In this document: in pieces, positions 44,160 through 53,082 of the stretch
Position numbering within the stretch: position 1 is the stretch's first letter
Layout of the letters: each line of letters opens with the position of its first letter
Assembly (NCBI RefSeq): GCF_041381155.1
Contig: NC_091142.1
Coordinates: 26,425,963 to 26,489,962, forward strand
Length of the DNA: 64,000 nucleotides
Origin: Argopecten irradians
Lineage: Eukaryota; Mollusca; Bivalvia; Pectinida; Pectinidae
Reading direction: 5' to 3'
Notes under the pieces: model-generated
What the model was told of the DNA's origin: nothing
What the model saw: the letters and a program-made list of their open reading frames with translations, nothing else
Databases searched by the model: none
Program-made: the position numbers and the translations under genes

Positions 44160-45215
44160 ATAGACATTCAATTCAATTTCAATTCTTTTATTACCTTAGG
44201 CCATTTGGCCTATCGGCTACAAACAAGCATATACATTTACACAATAACACAAATTCTAAAGAATACATTTGACAAAATACTAAAGCGGTGCGTATTTTCC
44301 AAAAAAAAAAGTAATCATATGAATTAAATACATACAACGTAAACAGAATAACCAATATATAATGCTTTAAATAAGATATTGCACCTAGAGTTACAATATG
44401 GAGTTATATGTACTAAAATTACACCTGTACAAATGACAAAAAGGAACATGCGGACGAACGGACTGATTGAAGGACACGAAAATATCGGATAGAGAGAAGC
44501 ACTTCGAAGACAAAAACATTTCAGTGATAATGTAAATACACAATTCTACGTTTATGGGCTTCTACTATAAATCTTCCCATCAAATTCAATTCTTTCTGAC
44601 TCTTTGAGTTTAATAATTCGATAACTTTATGAACTGATGGCTTGTGCCAATAATATTTCTTCATATATTTCAACCTAATATCAGAGTAAAAGTGACAGAC
44701 AAGAAGAAAATGATATTCATCTTCAACATCTAATAAATTACAATATTGACAATATCTGTATCACCTTTCTACATTCCTGTATCTCCCGGATTCTACAGCT
44801 AAATTATGCGCAGAAAGACGAAATTTCGTAATCATAATTATTCGTTGATTTGGTAATGGTTTAGTCAAATAGAATTGCAAAGTCACCTTATCAACCATAT
44901 GCCTATAAAGATCACATTTACTTGAGACTTGTATCAAATTAAATAAATTTTGATTGGCCTGATCTTCAATTCTCTGTTTAAGTAGAGGTAAAAGACAGAT
45001 ATCGCTGGAAGTCTGTCTCGTCAAAACATAACCAAAACCTAGCTCAAATAATTTACGCTTTAGAAATACTAACCAATTTTGCTTAGGATGTTCCTTCTCC
45101 GTTTCCATGTAAAGAAAGTTATATACCTCAGATAAGATACAATTGTCTGATTTTAATAATTCAAACCAAAAATTTTAACATTCTATACAGTTGTACATTA
45201 GCCATTTGGCTGACG
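44160..45215 (-). mobile_element. 5'-truncated LINE, C-terminal and 3' end
   Basis: Minus strand. The 3' end reads TAATAAAAGAATTGAA followed by ATTGA-type repeats, the same terminal phrase as the LINE at 35.1 kb. Open piece 45,108-44,761 contains LFELGFGYVLTRQTSSDICL and KFRLSAHNLAVESGRYRN; the frame then continues, past a damaged codon, into a C-x2-C motif and HFLL-like segment down to about 44,540. The 5' limit, near 45,215, is approximate. A relative, but not a copy, of the 35.4-38.7 kb element. Confidence 0.75.
44761..45108 (-). pseudogene. LINE C-terminal ORF fragment
   Basis: 115 open codons from the element above; no RT catalytic core is left. Identified by IMITKFRLSAHNLAVESGRY, the segment that precedes the terminal zinc motif in this LINE group. 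Confidence 0.65.
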
Positions 45216-45330
45216 ACCAAGTTCAATGTATACTGTTACGATCCGTAACGGCGAATATTATACACAGGAATGTAAATTCATGACATCGTCATTTTTCCTA
45301 TCAGAACAATGGAGGCCTAGAACGAATAAT

Positions 45331-45420
45331 CATACCCTGCCTCCACTCCGGTTCCCGGCAGGGTATGAATTCCAACCCGTTGCCGCTAGTGTTGCAAGCC
45401 CCGATGTGATCCACATCGGG
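45331..45420. repeat. Two adjacent hairpins
   Basis: First: CATACCCTGCC (45,331-45,341) with GGCAGGGTATG (45,357-45,367), perfect 11-bp arms. Second: CCCGATGTG (45,400-45,408) with CACATCGGG (45,412-45,420), perfect 9-bp arms and a 3-base loop. The host sequence is GC-richer than its surroundings, with no recognised product. Confidence 0.7.
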
Positions 45421-46500
45421 CACTTTGAGACTGATAAAAATATATTTTTCGGGTATTATCCTTATGTAACTGTATTGTTCTGACAACTATGATCAATATT
45501 CAATTCACAAACCTTTCGATTATAATCTTTCATCAACTATTAGTGGTAAAATCCAAGGCAAACACAACACATGTATAATTCTGTTCAAATACGCCGCCAT
45601 GTTTGATTTACCGGAAACCGTGACGAAATGAAACACTCAACAGGTAAAATATGTTTAAAAGTTTTAAAAAGCCAACAAACTAAGAATAAATATGGTGAAA
45701 CTGAACAAATGTAAGTATTATTAAGAATTAAGCAAAAAAGAATTTTTAAAGTTCATGTTAAAAACTTTGTAACATTTATTTCTTTCGTAGTGAAAATTTG
45801 TAGGTCATTCCATATATGGTACTAGGTGCCATATTTGGAGCGCGAGACTTTCTAACGAGAAGCATCATGGCGGCCAAGTGAGCCGTGTCGGAGATGTGAG
45901 CAATTCAAAAGTGCTTCAAAACATAATTTAGACATGGAGGTGGGTAAATAAATAATCATTTTATGTTAAAAATGTTTGATATTGTTGAATTTAATTAAAA
46001 AATTACATGACACACATGAAATGCAACATTTTCACCGCTGGATGTTTTGCAACACTACGGGCAAGGACGTATATGAGAAGGATAAGTCACACTGGGTTTT
46101 GGGGGAGTACAACGTAGGAGCTTTTGTGTTTGTGCACTGACCGTGACGTTGGGCGACGACTGATTTTCCTTTGATATCTGCCGGCGCAGCCTTTGATGTA
46201 GCTTGCAGGTCCGAGGGTTACCGTCTTACTTTCTGAAGCGGGGCCGTCATTTCATGAGCTGTCATATTTTTTAACGAAGATTTAAGACATGTCTCCTAAA
46301 TTTTCCGTTCTTAAAGCGAGTTATAAACGTTGTGAAATTTAATAAATTTTACATTGGTGTTTCGTTTGACTCGATAAGACAAGTATTTGTTGAGAAAAAC
46401 GGTTTTTATTCCCGGTTCATAGGCGTCTCGCGTGGTGTTCAGTAGTGTAAAGAGACAGTCATGAATCCTTCTCACTTATAAATCCTTGACTACGGGCAAT
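45421..46500. other. CpG-richer non-coding DNA, possible promoter or first exon
   Basis: Around 45,835-45,945 and 46,060-46,260 the CpG density rises (GGAGCGCGAGAC, ATGGCGGCC, GCCGTGTCGGAG). ATGGAGGTGGGTAAAT at about 45,932 could be a start codon near a splice donor, but the open stretch is too short to judge and no partner exon was found. Confidence 0.25.
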
Positions 46501-46510
46501 GGGACGGAAT

Positions 46511-46567
46511 CGTAGCTCTGACGACGACCATCTGTCAGAAATCTTCCGTCCGTCGTTCAGAGCTACG
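46511..46567. repeat. Hairpin, 16-bp arms
   Basis: CGTAGCTCTGACGACG (46,511-46,526) pairs with CGTCGTTCAGAGCTACG (46,551-46,567) with one extra base. The loop is about 24 bases. Confidence 0.7.
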
Positions 46568-47019
46568 TCATCGCAGCTATGGAGGCCTAGCCCCGATCTG
46601 AGAATGGTTATAAACTCAGCTTCACTCAATGTGATATACGTGATTAAAAGACAGAGAGTCGTAATTATATTCATTATTGATATTGACATGATTAATAGAA
46701 TGTATGTTGTATTATTATAATTACTTGTGCGACGAATAACTGTCGAACTATCTGACGATTTGAATCTGTAGCGTTAACGTTAGAGTAAAGTATTAAGATT
46801 CGACAGATAACGAAAATGACACAAAGTACATATATTTTTATCAGGAAACATGTATAAATATGTTCTGTTATGTTCATGGAAGTCACCTGAACCATGCTGC
46901 AAGATTGGTATGTCAAAAAAACGTCGTATTCTAGCCAAATCACGTCTCTGTAAACGACAGCCTGCTTTCCGTGTATTTCGCCATTTGTTATGGTTGGATT
47001 TCGCGGATTCCGCACGCGC

Positions 47020-47676
47020 TATGTAACAAGCGTTTTGATTGGCTCGGACTCGTCGGATGATCACCAGCGCAGGCTATAAAAGGGGGTGAAATCGGACGAA
47101 AGTCAGAACTCATTTGAGCTCCCAAACGAGTGGTCGCCTCTTCTGGCCCTAAACTTTGGAAAGCCTTGAGTCTTCTCAAACCAATGACCTAATAGTGGTT
47201 CAAAATGTTTGAGAACTTCTCCGTAAAGGGAACTTAACGTTCCAAGGGGAGTAACTCTTATAGAGTTAAGTTACAAAGCTCTAAGAATATGAGTTTTGTC
47301 CGTTGGCGAAAACGGGGAAACGTCTCCGTATTCGGAAACACTATTTGTAGACGGAAGCACCTCTGTCTATAGACTCATTACATATTCTTATCTAATAATT
47401 AATGTTTATTATAATAGCTTTTATATAGACATCTAGTAGGTATTTATTTCTCCATATTCGGAGCATTATACCAGTAATAGATGGAAGCACCTCCATCTAT
47501 GGAAATGTTCCATATTCCAAAAAGGTATTAAAGGATATAGATCAGTGTTTAGTGTAGAATATTTGTATAACCTTTGTAAATCTCGATGTATCCAGTACCT
47601 GTACTTTGATGATTTGTGATTATAATAAATCATAAGTTGATTTTTATTCCTGACTTTGTTCTTTTATGGAGTAGTG
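47020..47676 (+). mobile_element. Probable 5' LTR of the Gypsy element, left part
   Basis: Has the layout of an LTR: a TATA box (TATAAAAG, 47,075-47,082) in GC-rich sequence, a 540-bp transcribed-type region with two related phrases (TCTCCGTATTCGGA and TCTCCATATTCGGA, each followed by GGAAGCACCTC), and a poly(A) signal AATAAA (47,624-47,629). The LTR would end at 51,491, next to the primer-binding site, after removal of the fold-back insertion (47,681-51,411). No 3' LTR copy was found in the window, so the start coordinate is a guess and the LTR call is an inference. Confidence 0.45.
47075..47082 (+). promoter_or_regulatory. TATA box
   Basis: TATAAAAG inside GGCTATAAAAGGGGG, the best TATA match in this half of the window; it would start transcription near 47,105. 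Confidence 0.55.
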
Positions 47677-47680
47677 CTAG

Positions 47681-48306
47681 TATAATATAATAAGTTTTAT
47701 TTCATAAGATACTGATATAGACTTACAGCTATTCGTGTGTGTCCCAGGTCTAAACGTATATATACTATCAGTTATCAGTGCCATGCGATAGCTGGCCAGG
47801 TCTGTACATAATAGTCTGGGTTATAGGTATAAGTTTCTCGTTGTTGTGTAATGGTATGTGGTGCCTGAACATCTTATATGTAATGCTAATTATGAAACTG
47901 GTCAGTATTAATTGGTTCAGCGTGTTACTTATGTTATGCAGTAGCTATCCATGTATCAGATGTTTCAGGTGTTGGATATCATGGCCAAATACTGATCCCC
48001 ATGCTCTCGTTGTTATGTATAAATAGAGCTGACCACTTATTGTAGAAGAGAGAGGGAGAAACACAGAGGAGCACACACCTTGTGTGTGGCCCCATTTTGG
48101 GCTCCTGATATAATGTACAATGTGTATTGCCTGCATATTGTAAAATGCACCAAGAAAATAAAACGTCGACACAATGTTGGTCTCCATCATCATTGAACCA
48201 CAACAAAGACACCATGCCGGACAATTACAGTAACAACGCCAGCATCACCAGAAACAAGCCGGACATCTGTATACCAACAATTTTCAAAAATCATTTTATT
48301 ATACTG
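47681..48306 (+). repeat. Left arm, LTR-like
   Basis: Has a TATA-like TATAAATAG at about 48,018 and an AATAAA at about 48,157, 130 bp downstream, in the order expected of U3-R-U5 on the plus strand. The arm ends TATTATACTG and is followed by GGCGCTGTGACGTGCGATGG, which resembles a primer-binding site (TGGCGC start), but I cannot match it to a particular tRNA. Confidence 0.7.
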
Positions 48307-50785
48307 GCGCTGTGACGTGCGATGGGACCTGGGTTAAGCAGAAGGGCACCACTTTATGAATACCAGACCATTGGACACTTCGCGGAGCTACTCCACTAAA
48401 TGATCACCAGCTACAAACAACACATCAACAACAAGTTTTCGACCAGCAGCCATATTCCATTCCATTCTACGATCATCAGTGCCACAAGAACACAGAACAC
48501 ACTTACAATAAGAATCTTCAAGGAACCAACGCTAATGACCACAACCACCATACACCAACCAGTAAGAAGACAGAAGAACGAAGAAAGAAGAAAGAAGAAA
48601 GAAAATGAACTCTGTATAATAATTGTGATTTCTTAAAAAAATTTGCACATTGATCAGTGTTTTGAGATATTGGAATTTAGTGTTCGGTAATGTATTATGT
48701 TTATCTTTTTTCTAAATCTATATTTACATCTTTTCTTAATTCTTAATTTGTTCTTCATCTATTTTTTATAAGATCTTAATTTAACGTTACTTTTTACTAC
48801 AAATTTTAAAAACAATGTAAAACTAAGTTTATTATTTGTACACACACGCAAAAGGATGATAGTTGTTCTAAGCAAATATTTATCTAATAATGTAGTGTAA
48901 TACATACTATTCTAAATTCTGTATGTTAACTATACACTCCTTTATTTTACTTCACCAAGTTGTTATTTCAGTAATTCTGTAATTTATAATTTTTGTAATA
49001 TCATTTTTTTCCTGAACTTAGATTTTTGCTAAAGTTATATTATGTTAAACTAATTATATTGATACGTTCATGACTTGTGCTCTTCATTTTCATCATTCTC
49101 AGAGAAGGTTCCTTAACATACTTTTTGTTTTAAACTATTTTTTATTGACACAAATACAATTTCATAATATAAAACATATCTTTAAACGTCTGGAAATGTT
49201 CTGCTGACATGGTCTAACATGCAGTTTTAAAAGTAATTGGAACTTCCAGTATGTCTGAGAACAATAGGGTGGTGAGCTAATTCATTAAGGCCCATTTTCT
49301 CGATATTAATGACATATTTACGTTTATGTATATTATTTCACGTTGGGAGGAATACCCGATGCAGTTTAATGCCGGGCATACACAAGTTTTTTTATGTTTC
49401 TCTCAACGTTTCTATACAAATACACAACATGGAACTTTCTTTGTAAGATGATTTTAATTTCATTTTATTTATTATAAGATCTTAGCCTTATTGGAGTGCA
49501 AGATTTCACGGCTTGATTGTTAAGACGGTATGACGTCAGCACAAGCATTTTTTTTTCTTTTCATTAACTTCATTTTTATATAGCACAAGTTTGAACAGTA
49601 CTAGTTCAGGTTAATCATTTTTTTTATCCTTTTTGGATTTATGAACTAAATGCAATTTCTATGCTTATGAACTCTATCATCCTTTATTTTACAAAATCAA
49701 GATATTTAAACATTCTTAACAATTACTATTAGTCTAAGATATTTAAAATACAATACAACAATATTCTGTATTACATATGTTGTTACTCTGAGCAAATGTA
49801 CAATTACTTTTTTTATAGCATTTTCAATTTTTACTGGTTGGTTAATACTTAAATATCATTCATAATACATTTGTAACCATGCACCTGGTAGTTTCTATAT
49901 ATTGATCATTTTATAACTGATTTATCAACTAACATTTATCAGATAAACAAAAAAACTGTGTCCCAGGTCAAATGATTCAATTAAATATATTGCATCATGT
50001 ACATTTATAACTGATAACTAACAAGAAACATATTATGTTCTAATGTAGCTACAACCTATCGTATATATACCTATGTTTACTCAGAGAATATTTTTCCACT
50101 TTATTAATAGTACAGATTTTCTTAAAGCAATGTACCAATTTATTGCTAAATTTTTATATACTCTGTGACTTATCCATGGTTATGCTGTTGTACTATAATT
50201 TTTCATATGGAAGTTCTTTTAACATTTTATATTGTGACATTAATACATATGATATTCATATTCACTTAAACATAATGTAAGATATACAAACACATTAACT
50301 TAGAATAATTTGGGGAATGCCCAATGCAGTTTTATGCTGGGTTCACATAAGTTGAAATATGTTCCTCTTGCGTTATTTACACAACTTTGCTACATTTATT
50401 ACTTGCACAACAACAAAGAACTTCCTGTGAATTGAATCATTACATTAATTGTTTACCAGTCTTAGTCTAATTAAAGACGAGGCATCATGCTAGTGTTTTA
50501 AAACGATATGACGTTGACCTAGCGCTATTCATTTGCTTTCATTTTCATTTTTATTTTAATAACAGCATAATTATCATGAATATGTCAAAGTCCTGTAATT
50601 ATTTTCGTATTTTGCTTACACAAACTCTAGCTACAAATATAGAATCAGTTCTTGTACGTTCTTCAAGTTGATTTACATTGTACATCATTTATAATTATTA
50701 AGTACATAATCTATAATTATCAAGCTTTTTATAGATTTTTCATATGATAATGATTAAGTCTTGTATCAATTTAGATTGTATTTCG
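48307..50785. other. Non-coding interior of the fold-back element
   Basis: AT-rich, no domain in any frame. It contains a purine tract of GAAGAAAGAA units (48,563-48,604) and a diverged direct repeat: 49,340-49,570 against 50,320-50,560, sharing AATACCCGATGCAGTTTAAT against AATGCCCAATGCAGTTTTAT, ACACAAGTT or CACATAAGTT, and GGTATGACGT or GATATGACGT. Each unit has a small CCCGATGCAG...GCCGGGCAT-type hairpin. This could be the body of a non-autonomous LTR-type element. Confidence 0.5.
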
Positions 50786-51411
50786 CAGTATAATAAAATG
50801 ATTTTTGAAAATTGTTGGTATACAGATGTCCGGCTTGTTTCTGGTGATGCTGGCGTTGTTACTGTAATTGTCCGGCATGGTGTCTTTGTTGTGGTTCAAT
50901 GATGATGGAGACCAACATTGTGTCGACGTTTTATTTTCTTGGTGCATTTTACAATATGCAGGCAATACACATTGTACATTATATCAGGAGTCCAAAATGG
51001 GGCCACACACAAGGTGTGTGCTCCTCTGTGTTTCTCCCTCTCTCTTCTACAATAAGTGGTCAGCTCTATTTATACATAACAACGAGAGCATGGGGATCAG
51101 TATTTGGCCATGATATCCAACACCTGAAACATCTGATACATGGATAGCTACTGCATAACATAAGTAACACGCTGAACCAATTAATACTGACCAGTTTCAT
51201 AATTAGCATTACATATAAGATGTTCAGGCACCACATACCATTACACAACAACGAGAAACTTATACCTATAACCCAGACTATTATGTACAGACCTGGCCAG
51301 CTATCGCATGGCACTGATAACTGATAGTATATATACGTTTAGACCTGGGACACACACGAATAGCTGTAAGTCTATATCAGTATCTTATGAAATAAAACTT
51401 ATTATATTATA
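50786..51411 (-). repeat. Right arm, LTR-like, inverted
   Basis: Reverse complement of the left arm, so its TATA and poly(A) signals point back toward the interior and away from the Gypsy coding region. The inner edge (CAGTATAATA) is followed by TTCG-type sequence unrelated to the left arm's inner flank. Confidence 0.8.
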
Positions 51412-51415
51412 CTAG

Positions 51416-51491
51416 GCTGGAACCGAATCCATTATATATTACTTTTACTTGGTGATTGCTGAAATACGCAACCCGACTCGAAAAGTTACAT
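51416..51491 (+). mobile_element. Probable 3' end of the Gypsy 5' LTR
   Basis: 75 bp from the CTAG copy to the primer-binding site, ending GAAAAGTTACA(T). Inferred to be the continuation of 47,020-47,676 across the fold-back insertion. Confidence 0.45.
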
Positions 51492-51509
51492 TGGTGTCAG
51501 AAGTGGGAT
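51492..51509 (+). promoter_or_regulatory. Primer-binding site, tRNA-Leu type
   Basis: TGGTGTCAGAAGTGGGAT is complementary to the 3' end of a typical tRNA-Leu (ATCCCACTTCTGACACCA including CCA). It lies 125 bp before gag, as expected for the minus-strand primer site of an LTR retrotransposon. Confidence 0.85.
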
Positions 51510-51633
51510 AAACTGAGTTCCAGTGTCTAGTGAATCCATAAAAAGAAAATTAAAACTGGTATATAAAAAAAATCACAAAATTGAATCTGAGATATTGAGT
51601 TAATCTTTACTGAAATCATAAAAATCTGTAGAG

Positions 51634-53082
51634 ATGTCCGATTCAGATTCTGAAGTAACATTCCGGATTAGGAATGATGGTCTGGATACCGAGAATGAAG
51701 AGGTTGATAATAGAGCTTCTCCAGAAATGGTTCAAAGTTCTGAAAATACACAAAATAGCAAAGATTTAGCTAATATTCTGATGGAGAATATAAACAAACA
51801 GTTTGATAATTTTAGAGAAGACAATAGAAGGAATTTATGGGAACTCAATAGAGAGCTTAGACAAGAAATTAATAGTATACATGAACATGTAGAATCTTTA
51901 GAGTATAGAATTAATCATAGTCATAGGGAAAGGAATCCTTCTCATGAACACCAGAGTGCTAATGTTTGTAGTTCACCAGTGGCTGACATAAATGACAATA
52001 GTCGTGGATCACCTCATTTGAACACACGAAACACTGCACACAATACAAGACAGAGTTTAAAACTTCAACAATATTCTGGTGGAGAAAATCTAGAAGAATA
52101 TCTGTCCCAATTTGAAATAGTAGCACAAATAAATGGGTGGGACTATCGGACAAAATCTCTCTATCTAGCTGGAAGCCTAAGTGGAAGTGCGAGAGCCATC
52201 CTCACAGAGCTCAATGCTAAGGAGACCCGAGATTTTGATACCCTAGTTAGGTTACTTAATGTAAGGTTTGGGTCATTGGAACGCTCTGAAATTTACAGAG
52301 CTAGACTCCAAACAAGAGTTAAAGGAAAGGATGAGACACTCTCTGAGATGGCTCAGTCTATCCGAAAAATGACTCGCCAAGCATACCCTATGGCTGATGC
52401 ATCAATGATAAATATCCTAGCATTGGATTACTTTAACGATGCTATACCAGACTCTGATACCCGGTTACGGATCAGGGAACTGAGACCAAAGAACCTTAAT
52501 GAAGCCGAAACGCATGCCATCAGGCTCGAGGCTCATAGGTTAGCTGATAAGCAAAGGAGTAAGGCAATACACATGATCTCTGAGGAAGATCGCACTGTGT
52601 GCCACACCCAAATGCTATATCCTGCTAAAATGGCAGATCAAGAGGGCATTGATATTGCGACATTGAATAAGTCCATACAAGCCCTACACAAAACTACCAA
52701 AAATTTGGTAGATCAAAGAAACTCAGGTTTCACTTCAAATGGACAAAATCCTAAACCTAGGAATAGGTGGAATGGGAATGGAAATGGTAACAACCGAGTG
52801 TTTAATCCATATTATGGAAAACAAACACAAAATGGTCAATTTACCCAAAACACAAATCAAAATAGAGTTCCAAATGTTGGTAACCAAAGATTTGATTCCC
52901 AAAATAGGAAAAGTTCCAGATTTGACACACATGACTATGGCACAAGTACTGGTTCAAATTGGAACCAAACGCAGAGGTCAAGGTCAAATGTCACACAAAG
53001 GTCAAACTTCAACAACCCCTCCCACATTTCCCAGTCAAATGGTGGTAATTTTCAGTCACCTCCGATTCAGGGAAACTACTAG
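51634..53082 (+). CDS. Gag-like protein of the Gypsy element
   Basis: 482 codons from ATG. N-terminus acidic; residues about 55-90 are coiled-coil-prone (NLWELNRELRQEINSIHEHV). The central part (about 145-310) has the retrotransposon gag fold signature: YLSQFEIVAQINGW, AGSLSGSARAILTEL, FGSLERSEIYRARLQ, ETLSEMAQSIRKMTRQAYP. The C-terminal third is rich in N, Q, R and G and lacks the usual CCHC zinc knuckle, so RNA binding would rely on the basic, asparagine-rich tail. Ends at TAG 53,080-53,082; pol overlaps it in the -1 frame. It would form the particle that packages the element RNA. Confidence 0.85.
   Translation: MSDSDSEVTFRIRNDGLDTENEEVDNRASPEMVQSSENTQNSKDLANILMENINKQFDNFREDNRRNLWELNRELRQEINSIHEHVESLEYRINHSHRERNPSHEHQSANVCSSPVADINDNSRGSPHLNTRNTAHNTRQSLKLQQYSGGENLEEYLSQFEIVAQINGWDYRTKSLYLAGSLSGSARAILTELNAKETRDFDTLVRLLNVRFGSLERSEIYRARLQTRVKGKDETLSEMAQSIRKMTRQAYPMADASMINILALDYFNDAIPDSDTRLRIRELRPKNLNEAETHAIRLEAHRLADKQRSKAIHMISEEDRTVCHTQMLYPAKMADQEGIDIATLNKSIQALHKTTKNLVDQRNSGFTSNGQNPKPRNRWNGNGNGNNRVFNPYYGKQTQNGQFTQNTNQNRVPNVGNQRFDSQNRKSSRFDTHDYGTSTGSNWNQTQRSRSNVTQRSNFNNPSHISQSNGGNFQSPPIQGNY
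53070..53076 (+). promoter_or_regulatory. -1 ribosomal frameshift heptamer GGGAAAC
   Basis: In the gag frame it reads CAG GGA AAC, the X-XXY-YYZ arrangement, two codons before the gag stop. Slipping back one base leads straight into the open pol frame (LLDTDFEGRN and on to the protease). GGGAAAC is an established -1 slip site in some retroviruses. A GGGTC (53,096-53,100) and GACCC (53,125-53,129) pair downstream could form a stimulating stem. Confidence 0.7.

Larger units (their letters stand above)
47681..51411. mobile_element. Fold-back element with 626-bp inverted arms
   Basis: Left arm 47,681-48,306 and right arm 50,786-51,411 are reverse complements of equal length, with only one difference noticed (G/A in TTTGGGCTCC / TTTGGACTCC). 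The outer ends read TATAATATAATAAG and CTTATTATATTATA, both flanked by CTAG (47,677-47,680 and 51,412-51,415), a candidate 4-bp target duplication. CTAG is palindromic, so the exact boundary is ambiguous. Inside lie 2,479 bp without a credible ORF. The high identity of the arms means a recent origin or gene conversion. Confidence 0.85.

Noticed and set aside
46988..47179. Minus-strand ORF near the TATA box
   Set aside because: Short, no domain, and overlaps the probable LTR.
47778..48315. Several 62-82 codon frames on both strands, duplicated at 50,771-51,314
   Set aside because: They are the same arm of the fold-back element read in different frames; duplication reflects the inverted repeat, not paired genes.
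47681..51411. The inverted arms as the two LTRs of the Gypsy element
   Set aside because: The Gypsy primer-binding site is about 80 bp from the right arm rather than adjacent, the arms are inverted, and no arm copy follows pol.
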